Part shown: piece by piece, positions 56,313 to 64,000 of the stretch
Position numbering within the stretch: position 1 is the first letter of the stretch
Layout of the letters: every line of letters begins with the position of its first letter
Position numbers and translations under genes: made by a program
Notes under the pieces: model-generated
What the model was told of the DNA's origin: nothing
Database searches by the model: none
What the model saw: the letters and a program-made list of their open reading frames with translations, nothing else
Origin: Kutzneria sp. CA-103260
GTDB lineage: Bacteria; Actinomycetota; Actinomycetes; Mycobacteriales; Pseudonocardiaceae
Assembly (NCBI RefSeq): GCF_018263855.1
Contig: NZ_CP073318.1
Coordinates: 2,728,001 to 2,792,000 of the forward strand
DNA: 64,000 bases
Reading direction: 5' to 3'

Positions 56313-57547
56313 GCCGCGTCCTCCCGTGACGACGCCATCCGCAGCACCGGGCCGGCCGCGACCACGACCAGCAGCAGAATTCCGGCCCCCGCCAGCACAT
56401 ACGGCATCTGGATACCGGCCGCGCTGGCCAGCGCACCGGCGGCCAGCGCGCCGAGCGGCGAGACCCCGGTGCCGAGCAGCCGGTACACGCCGTTGATCCG
56501 GCCGAGCAGCTCCGGCGGCGCGCTGGCCTGCCGGAACGAGACGGTCAACGTCTGGTAGACGGCCGTGCCGAAGCCGAACACGGCCAGGCAGGCCGCGGCG
56601 ACGACGGGCTGGGCCACCAGTCCCATGACCAACCCGGCCGCGCCGGCCAGGCCGAGGCACACCAGCGCCGACGGGAAAGTGCCGGTGCGGGCGGCGATCC
56701 GGGCACTGGACAGGCCGCCGGCGATGCCGCCGAGCGCGCCCGCGGCCAGGAACACGCCGAACACGCCGGCCGGCAGGTCGAGCCACTTGACGACGTACAG
56801 CACCTCGACCGCGCCCATGGCGGTGACGAAGAAGTTGGCCACGCCGAGCATCACCGCGAGCGTCGCCAGCAGCCGGTCGTCACGCAGGTAGCGAGCGCCC
56901 TCGCCGACCATCTTCGACCATCGCGGCCGCACTCCGTCGCTGCGTGACGGCAGCGCCGTTCGGGTGCTGATCGTCGCCAACAAAACCACGCCGATGACGA
57001 ACGACGCGCTGTCGAGCAGGAACGGCAGCGCCGCCAACGCCACGAACAGCACACCGCCGGCCGGCATGCCGGCCGAGTCGCGGAAGATCAGCTGGGCCAC
57101 GTGCAGGCGGCCGTTGGCATTGGTGAGCATGGGCGGCGGCGCGACCTCGGGCAGGAACGACTGCGATGCCACCATGAACACCGCCTCGCCCAGCCCGAGC
57201 AGGGCGGCCGCGACGCATACGACGACCAGGTTCACGGTGTGCGTGAGCACCATCAACGCCAGCGCCACCACCACGACGGCCCGGCTCACGTCGACCGTGA
57301 TGAGCAGCCGGCGGCGGTCGACGCTGTCGGCCAGCACCCCGGCGATCGGCGAGAACAGGAGCGGCAGGGCCATCGCGACCGTCACCAGGGAGAGCAGGAA
57401 CGGGTCGGTGGTCAGGGTCACCGCCAGCAGCGGCAGGGCCGTGTACCGGACGCCGTCGCCGAACGACGAGACGGCGTTGGCCAGCCAGAGCCGGGTGAAC
57501 GGGCCCCAGCCGACCGGGGTCTCGGTCTGGACGGCGTTCTCCGTCAA
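56309..57547 (-). CDS. MFS transporter, probable product exporter
   Basis: The product has 412 residues with about 12 hydrophobic helices. Family features are [20 protein letters not shown] at the N-terminus and [17 protein letters not shown] as motif A between helices 2 and 3. It is similar to EntS/MefA-type exporters. The start is read as TTG at 57547, three bases after the upstream stop, because GGAGGTG sits at the right distance. In the middle of the biosynthetic operon it probably exports the product or confers self-resistance. Confidence 0.88.
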   Translation of the reverse strand: MTENAVQTETPVGWGPFTRLWLANAVSSFGDGVRYTALPLLAVTLTTDPFLLSLVTVAMALPLLFSPIAGVLADSVDRRRLLITVDVSRAVVVVALALMVLTHTVNLVVVCVAAALLGLGEAVFMVASQSFLPEVAPPPMLTNANGRLHVAQLIFRDSAGMPAGGVLFVALAALPFLLDSASFVIGVVLLATISTRTALPSRSDGVRPRWSKMVGEGARYLRDDRLLATLAVMLGVANFFVTAMGAVEVLYVVKWLDLPAGVFGVFLAAGALGGIAGGLSSARIAARTGTFPSALVCLGLAGAAGLVMGLVAQPVVAAACLAVFGFGTAVYQTLTVSFRQASAPPELLGRINGVYRLLGTGVSPLGALAAGALASAAGIQMPYVLAGAGILLLVVVAAGPVLRMASSREDAA

Positions 57548-57550
57548 CGG

Positions 57551-58507
57551 TCACACCTCCCAGAGGGTGGCGGCCCACGCGGCCACCGGGCTGTTGTTGA
57601 TGACCAGCACGAGGTCACCGACGTCGAAACCGGTGGCCAGCACGCGGTCCAGGTTGAGCACGACGTCCATCGCGCCGAGGTGGCCGTAGTCGTGCAGATG
57701 CTCCGCACACAAGGGGTGGATCGGCAGGCCCAACACCGTGGTGTAGAACTCGTACGCCGACGCCGTGACGTTCTGCATGACGGTGGCGCGTATCCGGGAC
57801 CGGTCCACGTCCGCGTCGGCGATGACCTGGTTCACCAAAGCGGCCAGCCGTTCACGGCTGCGTAGCGCCAGTTCGAACCGGTAGCGGTCGGGGGAGTCGC
57901 ACTCCTCGCGCCACTCGTACCAGGGCGTGCTGCGGTAGTCGACCCGGAACAGGTCGTGGAACGATCCGTCGACCTCGGCCCGGTGCGCCCGCAACACCGG
58001 GCAGCCGTCGCGGACCATGGTCATGGCGTACGCGCCGTCGCCGATCACCGTGACCGGGTGGCGAACGCGGTCGAGCCCGGTGGGACGGCTCGCGTGGGCG
58101 ATCACCACGCAGCGGCGGGACTCGTCCGCTCGCAGCATGTCGGCCGCAAGAGCCCAGGCCACGCTGGAACCTGTGCAGCCGAGACCGTCCACAGTGAACG
58201 CCAGCGCACCGCGGCAGCCGGCTTCGGCCTGTACGCGACCGACATCGGAACCCAGCAGCACTTCCGGTGCCCGCGGCGCGACGAGGATGAGCACATCGGG
58301 CGGTGGAGTGTCGGTACGGTCGAGGAGTTCACGGCAGGCCCGCGCCGCCAGGGTCGCGGCGTCTTCCTCGTACACGCCGACGGTCACTATGCCGGAGTCG
58401 ACGGCGAACCGCGCGGCCTCGCGGTCCAGGCCTGGCAGCTCGGGGAGATCAGCCACCTTGACCCGGTTCTCGGGCAGCAGCGTGTGCACCGCGCCGATGC
58501 CGATCAC
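57551..58507 (-). CDS. KAS III-like protein with altered catalytic triad
   Basis: The product has 318 residues from GTG 58507 (GTGA overlap). It has the thiolase fold of 3-oxoacyl-ACP synthase III, with putative nucleophile Cys111 in TVDGLGCTGSSVAWALAADML. Where KAS III has HQAN the sequence reads MQNV (244-247), and where it has GN it reads YGHLGAMD with His276, so the normal Cys-His-Asn set is changed to roughly Cys-Asn-His. Such variants can act as acyltransferases rather than condensing enzymes (CerJ-type). Its neighbours suggest it primes or acylates an intermediate of this pathway. Confidence 0.75.
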   Translation of the reverse strand: MIGIGAVHTLLPENRVKVADLPELPGLDREAARFAVDSGIVTVGVYEEDAATLAARACRELLDRTDTPPPDVLILVAPRAPEVLLGSDVGRVQAEAGCRGALAFTVDGLGCTGSSVAWALAADMLRADESRRCVVIAHASRPTGLDRVRHPVTVIGDGAYAMTMVRDGCPVLRAHRAEVDGSFHDLFRVDYRSTPWYEWREECDSPDRYRFELALRSRERLAALVNQVIADADVDRSRIRATVMQNVTASAYEFYTTVLGLPIHPLCAEHLHDYGHLGAMDVVLNLDRVLATGFDVGDLVLVINNSPVAAWAATLWEV

Positions 58508-59610
58508 CGGGCACCGGCCATGGCGTGTTCGGCCAGCAACAGCTGGCAGACCTCGGTGCTGCCTTCGATGATCTCCATCAGCTTGGCGTCCCGGTAGGCC
58601 CGCGCCACAGGGTGGTCGTCGTGCGCGCCGGCCGAGGCCAGCAGCTGCACAGCGCTGGCCGATCCCTGTGTGGCCTGCCGGGCGGCGACGTGCTTGGCGA
58701 ACACCGCGGTGACGGCGTGATCCGGTCGGCCCTCGTCCCAGGCGGTGCTGGCGTGCTCGCACACCAGCCGTGCGACTTGTTCCGCGGCGGTCAGCTCGGC
58801 GATGTGGCGAGCCACCAACTGGTGTTCGGCCAGCGGTCGTCCAAACTGGACTCGTTCGGCAGCGTGCTGCACGGCGGCGGTCCGGCAGGCAATCAGCATG
58901 CCCAGGCATCCCCACGCCACCGACAGCCGGCCGTAGGTCAGGGCCGTGGTCACGAGCATGGTCGTCGGCGCGCCGCTGGCGGCGAGCAGATGCGTCAGCG
59001 GCAACCGCACCTTGTCCAGGCGTACGTCGGAGTGCCCGGCGGCGCGACAGCCCGACGGCGCGGCGATGGGGTACACGGTCACGCCGGGAGTCCCGGAAGG
59101 CACCACCGCGATACCGACACCGTTGCCGTAGCGGCCGAAAACGACGATCAGGTCGGCGTAGGCCGCGCCGGTGACCCAGGTTTTCCTGCCGTCCACGACA
59201 ATCGCGTCACCGTCGACGGTGATCTCTGTGCGCATGCCGGACAGATCGCTGCCGGCGGCCGGCTCGCTGAAGGCGATCGCGGCCAGAGCGCCGGCGGCCA
59301 GCTTGGGCAGGAACTCCTCGCGCTGCTCGGCCCGCCCGAGCCGCTGCACCGTCCACGCCGCCATACCCTGCGAGGTCTGGAGACTGCGCAGCGAACCACA
59401 CAGGCTCCCGGTGTGCGCGGTGAGTTCCCCGTTGTCACGGCTGCTCAACCCGAGGCCGCCGTACTCTGTTGGCACCTGCGCGCACAGCAGCCCCTTGCGG
59501 GCCAGGCCGCCGAGCACATCAGCCGGAATCTGGCCAGCGACGTCCCAGATGCCGGCGTCCTGGTCGGCCGCGGCGGTGACGGCTGCGATCGCGTCGTCAA
59601 GAATGCTCAC
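58504..59610 (-). CDS. acyl-CoA (acyl-ACP) dehydrogenase, FkbI/ZmaI-like
   Basis: The product has 368 residues from GTG 59610 (GTGA overlap with the ACP gene). Family parts are VPTEYGGLGLS, IAFSEPAAGSDLSGMRTE, KTWVTGAAYADLIVVFGR, RVQFGRPLAEHQLV, and catalytic Glu in KLMEIIEGSTEVCQLLLAEH. Flavin enzymes of this small size next to an ACP and a 3-hydroxyacyl dehydrogenase are typical of methoxymalonyl- and aminomalonyl-ACP extender pathways, where they oxidise the ACP-bound aldehyde-level intermediate. Confidence 0.88.
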   Translation of the reverse strand: MSILDDAIAAVTAAADQDAGIWDVAGQIPADVLGGLARKGLLCAQVPTEYGGLGLSSRDNGELTAHTGSLCGSLRSLQTSQGMAAWTVQRLGRAEQREEFLPKLAAGALAAIAFSEPAAGSDLSGMRTEITVDGDAIVVDGRKTWVTGAAYADLIVVFGRYGNGVGIAVVPSGTPGVTVYPIAAPSGCRAAGHSDVRLDKVRLPLTHLLAASGAPTTMLVTTALTYGRLSVAWGCLGMLIACRTAAVQHAAERVQFGRPLAEHQLVARHIAELTAAEQVARLVCEHASTAWDEGRPDHAVTAVFAKHVAARQATQGSASAVQLLASAGAHDDHPVARAYRDAKLMEIIEGSTEVCQLLLAEHAMAGAR

Positions 59611-59855
59611 TGCAACCGCCGGACGAGTCGGGAAATCGCCGAGGCGGTGCGGAAGTTGTCCAGGCTCAGGTCGTCGCCGGTGACCGCGACGCCGTACTCC
59701 CGCTCCACGTGCACGACGAGTTCCAGCGACTTCAACGAGGACAGGCCGCCGGTGGCGAACAGGTCGTCGTCCGGCCCGAGTTCGCCGCTGACCAGCCCGG
59801 CCACGAAGGCCAGCACGCCGGCCGCCACCGGATCGGTCTCGTTGGACACCGTCAT
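59607..59855 (-). CDS. discrete acyl carrier protein for extender unit
   Basis: The product has 82 residues from ATG 59855 (ATGA overlap with the dehydrogenase stop). The site DDLFATGGLSSLKSLELVVH contains the phosphopantetheine Ser in GLSSLKS. It is short, acidic and single-domain. Lying between the 3-hydroxyacyl dehydrogenase and the acyl dehydrogenase, it occupies the place of FkbJ or ZmaH, the carrier on which the extender unit is built. Confidence 0.9.
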   Translation of the reverse strand: MTVSNETDPVAAGVLAFVAGLVSGELGPDDDLFATGGLSSLKSLELVVHVEREYGVAVTGDDLSLDNFRTASAISRLVRRLQ

Positions 59856-60715
59856 GCCGTACTCCCGTAGTCGTAGAAGCCCGCGCCGCTCTTGCGGCCG
59901 TGCCTGCCGGCCCGCACCCGGGCCACCAGTTCCTCGTCGGCTCGGTAGGCGTCCTCGCCGGTCCGCTCGAACAGCACCGCCAGCGTGTCGACGACGTTGT
60001 CCAGCCCGATCAGGTCGGCGGTGGCCAGCGGGCCGGTGCGGTGGCCGAGGCATTCGGTGAACACCTCGTCGATCCGGGCCGGCTCGGCCCGCCCCTGGGT
60101 CACCAGCCGGGCCGCGTCGTTGATCATGCGCATCAGCACGTGGTTGGACACGAAGCCGGGGCCGTCGCCGACGACGATCGCCCGCCGCCCCAGCAGCTCG
60201 AACAGCTCGCCGAGACGGGCCATGGCGGCGTCACCGGTCTGCGCGCCCCGGGCCACCTCGACGGCGTCGATGAGGTACGGGGGATTCATGAAGTGGGTGG
60301 CCAACAGGTCGGCCGGCCGGATGGTCGCAGCGGCCAGCTCGGCGACCGGGATGGCTGAGGTGTTGGTGGCCAGCAGCGTGCCCGGATCGACCACAGTGGA
60401 CAGTTCGGCCAGCACTTTCGCCTTGGTCTCGGCGTGTTCGGTGACGGCCTCGACCACTGCCCATGCCGGGGCCGCCGCGTCGAGTGTGGTCGCGGTGGTC
60501 AGCGTGCCGGGAGTGCCGCCGCGCGGCAGCTTGCCCATCAGCATGCCGACGCGGGTGTAGCTGGTGACGAGCTCGGGCGCCCGGGCCAGCTTGTCGTCGT
60601 CGATGTCCACGAGCGTGACCGGCAGGCCGTGGGCGACGGCCAGCGCGGCGATGCCCACGCCCATGACGCCGGCCCCGATCACCGCGATCCCGTTGGTGTG
60701 CCACGGATCCACCAT
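59852..60715 (-). CDS. 3-hydroxyacyl-CoA dehydrogenase, FkbK/ZmaG-like
   Basis: The product has 287 residues from ATG 60715, sharing a base with the PKS stop (TGATG). The NAD site is VIGAGVMGVGIAALAVAHG, then VTLVDIDDDKL. Catalytic Ser/His/Asn positions appear in LLATNTSAIPV, LATHFMNPPYLIDAVEV and GDGPGFVSNHVLMRMINDAARLV. It would oxidise the ACP-bound hydroxyl of a seryl or glyceryl unit to the aldehyde level, before the acyl-CoA dehydrogenase-like partner completes the malonyl-type unit. Confidence 0.9.
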   Translation of the reverse strand: MVDPWHTNGIAVIGAGVMGVGIAALAVAHGLPVTLVDIDDDKLARAPELVTSYTRVGMLMGKLPRGGTPGTLTTATTLDAAAPAWAVVEAVTEHAETKAKVLAELSTVVDPGTLLATNTSAIPVAELAAATIRPADLLATHFMNPPYLIDAVEVARGAQTGDAAMARLGELFELLGRRAIVVGDGPGFVSNHVLMRMINDAARLVTQGRAEPARIDEVFTECLGHRTGPLATADLIGLDNVVDTLAVLFERTGEDAYRADEELVARVRAGRHGRKSGAGFYDYGSTA

Positions 60716-63700
60716 CAGCTACCCCCGGTGTCGGTGGCTGTCACCGGCGTCAGGCCGGCGAATTCGGGTTGGTCGGACAGGTAGGCCAGGCTCCGCGCGA
60801 GCTGGTCGGCGTCCACGCGAGCCGAGCTGTTGTCCGCACGAAGCCAGGCCTGCCACTGCTCGCAGTCGACCGAGTCCGAGGCCGAGCCGGTGTCGAGACG
60901 GTCCAGGTCGTAGAGCGCGATGCTGGACAGCACCGGATCGCCGGTGGCCAGCGCGCGTTCGGCGACCAGGCCGAACCACTCGGTGACCGGCAGCGGTCGG
61001 GTCGGGTGACCGGCCTCGGCCAGCAGCCCGAACAGCACCGGCAGCGTGGGCGCGATCGTGTCGACGAGGTTGTAGGCGCGGCTGGCCGAGCCGGGCTGGG
61101 TCGCCAGCCCGATGACCGCCCGAGCGACCACATCGACCGGTGCCAACGGCACCAGGCGGTCGTCGAGTGGGTGCGCGCCGACCGCGAGACCGGCGGCCAG
61201 CAGGCGGAACAGCATGTCGCGGGTGTTGCAGGCACCGGTCTCCCGGTCACCGCTGATCAACCCGGGCCGGAACACCCGCACCCTCAGACCGTCCAGCTCG
61301 GCCCGTTCCAGCAGCCGTTCCGCGGCCCACTTGCTCGCGCCGTAACCGCCAGAATGGGGATCGAGCGGCTGGCTGCGAGCCTCGGTGAGCCGACCGCGGT
61401 CGCCGACCGACGGTCCGGTCGCGGCGATGCTGCTGACCTGGCTGAACTCGCCGACCCCGGCGGCGCGGGCCCACCGCAGCAGGCCGACCAGCGGCAGCAC
61501 GTTGTCGGTGCGCAGCACCCGGTACGGCTCGGTGAACACAACCCGGGCCGCGCTGTTGACGATGTGCCCGACGCGCCGGGACAGTTCGCCGTCACGGAAG
61601 TCGTGGCATACCCGTCCCACGTCTCGGAGGTCGCCGGGCACCGCCACCACGCGGTCCGGGTCCGGTGCCGGCAGGCGGAATCGCGCCGCCGCGTCCCGCA
61701 GCCGGGCCAGCGCCTCGGCTTCGTCAACGGCGCGGACCAGGCAGTACACGCGATGCTCGGTCCGGCGGAGCAGTTCGTGCAGCAGGAAGGCACCAACATA
61801 GCCGGTGGCGCCGGTGAGCAAGAAGTCGGTGCCGGCGTTGGTAGCCGACTGTGGTCCGAGATCCGCGGTGAGGTCGGCGTCCAGCAGCGGACCGTCGCCG
61901 TCGGTGGCTGGGCCCGGCCCGCTTTCGCTGAGCGCGGCGGCGATCCGCCGCACGGTCGCCCGGCTGCCGCCGACCCGGTGCAGGTTGACCAGAACACCGT
62001 GCTGTTGTTGGACTTTGAGCGCCAACTGGACCGACATCAGCGAGGTGCCGCCCAGCGCGCCGAACTCGTCGTCAAGACCGATCTCCGGCCGGCCGAACAG
62101 GTCCCGCCACAGCTCAAGCAGCTGGCCTTCGACACCGTCGGCTGTGACTGGGGCATGGGTCGGCGGAGGTTCGGGTGTGAGGTCGTCCAGCGCCCAGAAA
62201 CGGCGGCGGGTGAACGGATAAGTCGGCAAGGCTATCCGCCGGGCGTCGCCGACCGGCCGCTGCCGGTCGATCCGAACGCCGTGCAACCACGCCGTGGCCA
62301 GGGCCTCGTCCAGAGCGGCCTCGTCCAGCGCCACGACAGTGGTGTTCGGCCGCGTGCCGATATCGGCCGAGCCCAGGACCAGCGTGAAGACGTCGTCGTG
62401 AGGTACAGCCGGAATGCTGGACAGCACCTCGACGTCCGGGCCAAGTACGGCTAAAAGCTGCTGGCAGAGCGGGTGTTCGCGGTGCTCGGTCACGACCACG
62501 GCCCGTCGCTCTTCGGTCCGGCGGGTGCGGACCGGCCCGGGACGGGGCAGCCGCAACGCCTTCGTGAGCTGTTCGGGCGGCGCGGTCACCACGCGACGCT
62601 CCGGGAAGTCGGTGCGGCCGACGCGAAGCGTGTGGGCCACATCGATCGGCCGCATCCCGCTCTCCAGGGCGTCGGCCAACCGGGCCGAGGCCTTGTCGAG
62701 CTCGGCCCGGGTGCGGGCCGACACCTGAAGCCGCACCACTTCCGGTGCGGCAGCGGTCGACTGTCCAGGTGCCGGGCCGGCGGACAGGACCACCGCGGCG
62801 TTGGTGCCGCCAAGGCCCATGGAGTTGACCAACACGTGCCCGCTGATTTGCCGGCCTTCCGCGGACAGCGTGAACGGGCTGTCAGCTAGCAGTCCGGGAT
62901 CCCTCGGTCTCTCGAACAGCGGATGCGGTGGCACGTAACCGGTCGAGACCACGTGGACAGCCTTGATCAGCCCGGCGACGCCGGCCGCCGCGCCGGTGTG
63001 ACCGATGTTGACCTTCACGGAGCCGAGTGCGCAGAAGCCGGCGCGCTTGGTGAAGGCGCGAATGCCGTCGGCCAGGCCACGGAGCTCGACATGATCGCCG
63101 AGGCTGGTGCCCGAGCCGTGCGCCTCGACGTAGCCGAGCAGTTCCGCGTCGATGTCCGCCGTGTGCAGCGAGGCCGAGACGACGTCGGCCGGTCCCGACG
63201 GAGTGGGCGCGGTGAAGCCCGGCCGCTGCGCGCCGTCGTTGCCGACCGCGCTGCCCCGCACCACGGCCAGCACGGGATCACGGTCGGCGAGGGCGTCGGC
63301 CAGCCGCCGCAGCGCCACCACACCGACGCCGGAACCCGGTGTCGTGCCGGAGGAACGGGCGTCGAAGGACCGGCAATAGCCATCGGTGGACAGGATGCCG
63401 CCGGGCACGTACTGGTAGCCGGCTGCGGGCTCGACAAGCCCGGCCCCGCCGGCCAGGGCGATGTCGCACTCGCCGGCCAGCAGGCTCAGCACCGCGTAAT
63501 GCACTGCCGTCAGCGACGACGAGCACGCCGTCTGCACGGCGATGGACGGCCCACGCAGACCCAGCTTGTGTGCCACGCGCGGCGCGCCGAAGTCCACCGT
63601 GCCACCGAGTTGCAGCGACAGGTCGGCGAGGCCGGTGACCGCGCCCCGGGCCCGCGCGAGTTGGAGGGCGAAGGCGTAGCCGCTGGCGCTCAGGCCGGCG

Positions 63701-64000
63701 AACACACCAATGCGTGGCGTGTCGTCCTCCGCGCGCGGCGGGTGGCCGGCGTGTTCCAGCGCCTCCCAACAGGTTTCGAGCAACAGCCGCTGCTGCGGGT
63801 CGATCAGCTCGGCCTCCGCCGGGGGATAGCCGAAGAAGTCGGCGGCGAACAGCCCCGGGCCGGCCAGCGGAGCGATCCGGCGCACGTAGTCCGGCGACGC
63901 GGACTGGTCCGGGCCGATCCCGGCCGCCCGTAACTCGTCGTCCGACAGCTCACGCATGCCCAGCACGCCGCGGTCCAGGTTGTCCCAGAACTGTTCGGGT
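60715..64000 (-). CDS. PKS/NRPS-type KS-ACP-thioester reductase, 5' end outside window
   Basis: The frame is open to the right edge, where it reads PEQFWDNLDRGVLGM, so the N-terminus of the KS or more is missing. The KS contains TACSSSLTAVH, EAHGSGTSLGD and NIGH. After the KS about 200 residues end in the linker PTYPFTRRRFW, but no GHSxGE is present, so there is no AT. A carrier domain has FGALGGTSLMSVQL. The C-terminal 400 residues are a Lys2/CarR-type thioester reductase: DFLLTGATGYVGAFLLHELL, QVSSIAATG, and Tyr/Lys in SGGYGASKWAAERLL. This predicts reductive release as an aldehyde or alcohol, and an extender supplied in trans. Confidence 0.9.
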   Translation of the reverse strand, partial: PEQFWDNLDRGVLGMRELSDDELRAAGIGPDQSASPDYVRRIAPLAGPGLFAADFFGYPPAEAELIDPQQRLLLETCWEALEHAGHPPRAEDDTPRIGVFAGLSASGYAFALQLARARGAVTGLADLSLQLGGTVDFGAPRVAHKLGLRGPSIAVQTACSSSLTAVHYAVLSLLAGECDIALAGGAGLVEPAAGYQYVPGGILSTDGYCRSFDARSSGTTPGSGVGVVALRRLADALADRDPVLAVVRGSAVGNDGAQRPGFTAPTPSGPADVVSASLHTADIDAELLGYVEAHGSGTSLGDHVELRGLADGIRAFTKRAGFCALGSVKVNIGHTGAAAGVAGLIKAVHVVSTGYVPPHPLFERPRDPGLLADSPFTLSAEGRQISGHVLVNSMGLGGTNAAVVLSAGPAPGQSTAAAPEVVRLQVSARTRAELDKASARLADALESGMRPIDVAHTLRVGRTDFPERRVVTAPPEQLTKALRLPRPGPVRTRRTEERRAVVVTEHREHPLCQQLLAVLGPDVEVLSSIPAVPHDDVFTLVLGSADIGTRPNTTVVALDEAALDEALATAWLHGVRIDRQRPVGDARRIALPTYPFTRRRFWALDDLTPEPPPTHAPVTADGVEGQLLELWRDLFGRPEIGLDDEFGALGGTSLMSVQLALKVQQQHGVLVNLHRVGGSRATVRRIAAALSESGPGPATDGDGPLLDADLTADLGPQSATNAGTDFLLTGATGYVGAFLLHELLRRTEHRVYCLVRAVDEAEALARLRDAAARFRLPAPDPDRVVAVPGDLRDVGRVCHDFRDGELSRRVGHIVNSAARVVFTEPYRVLRTDNVLPLVGLLRWARAAGVGEFSQVSSIAATGPSVGDRGRLTEARSQPLDPHSGGYGASKWAAERLLERAELDGLRVRVFRPGLISGDRETGACNTRDMLFRLLAAGLAVGAHPLDDRLVPLAPVDVVARAVIGLATQPGSASRAYNLVDTIAPTLPVLFGLLAEAGHPTRPLPVTEWFGLVAERALATGDPVLSSIALYDLDRLDTGSASDSVDCEQWQAWLRADNSSARVDADQLARSLAYLSDQPEFAGLTPVTATDTGGS

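Noticed and set aside
58504-60715. Methoxymalonyl-ACP pathway as first interpretation of the dehydrogenase/ACP set
   Set aside because: It needs an FkbH-type glyceryl transferase and an FkbG-type O-methyltransferase, and neither is recognisable in the window, whereas a serine-type A protein is present. It remains possible if FkbH lies beyond the right edge.

Overview
The window is very GC-rich with strong third-position GC, and it carries CBM2-linked secreted hydrolases, Tat-type leaders, many GTG/TTG starts and modular PKS/NRPS genes. All of this points to a filamentous actinomycete (Pseudonocardiales- or Streptomyces-like). The genus cannot be fixed from the sequence alone.

Region A (1-17,060) is a mobile and defence-type island abutting a tRNA-Leu(GAG) gene. 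Two related tyrosine recombinases lie at its ends: one is cut by the left window edge and one is intact beside the tRNA. Between them are an XRE regulator with its own operator-like repeats, a Uma2-family nuclease, and a 1381-residue protein joining an HTH, an Mrr-like nuclease and a STAND NTPase. There is also an unrecognised three-gene operon in which two paralogues flank a small membrane protein. A STAND NTPase with TPR-like repeats and an AlbA_2/Schlafen-like gene are transcribed divergently. Decayed transposase, methyltransferase and recombinase genes complete the island.

Region B (17,381-25,962) is mixed metabolism with much decay. It holds a methyltransferase, a GH172 (DUF2961) glycosidase downstream of a mannonate dehydratase, and an SDR divergent from a MarR regulator. 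An alpha/beta hydrolase sits at its right end. Remnants of an epimerase, a dihydrodipicolinate-synthase-like protein, a LamG domain, an MBL-fold protein and a NagB-like protein lie between them.

Region C (26,075-44,533) is a lignocellulose-degradation locus. A GH115 alpha-glucuronidase is divergent from a LacI regulator, followed by a xylan operon (GH11 xylanase, CE4 esterase, GH10-CBM2 xylanase). A CBM2-GH5 cellulase is divergent from an operon CBM2-GH6, CBM2-Ig-GH48, GH5-CBM2, AA10-CBM2. A GH29-like fucosidase ends the region. CelR/CebR-type palindromes lie before both cellulase units, CGAAA-type repeats lie near the xylan genes, and strong hairpins separate convergent units.

Region D (45,188-64,000) is most of a hybrid PKS/NRPS biosynthetic cluster. 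Eleven of its genes form a leftward chain with stop/start contacts of a few bases, entering from beyond the right edge. In transcription order they are a KS-ACP-reductase PKS without an AT, a 3-hydroxyacyl-CoA dehydrogenase, an ACP, an acyl-CoA dehydrogenase, a KAS III-like protein, an MFS exporter, an adenylation protein, a free carrier protein, a PCP-C-A-PCP NRPS, a KS-AT-ACP PKS, an unknown protein, and a stand-alone adenylation protein with a serine-like code. That makes twelve genes, the first of them incomplete. The serine-type A domain, ACP and two dehydrogenases match the composition of known aminomalonyl-ACP extender pathways (zwittermicin ZmaJ/H/G/I, colibactin ClbH-A1/E/D/F). This is the most interesting prediction in the window.
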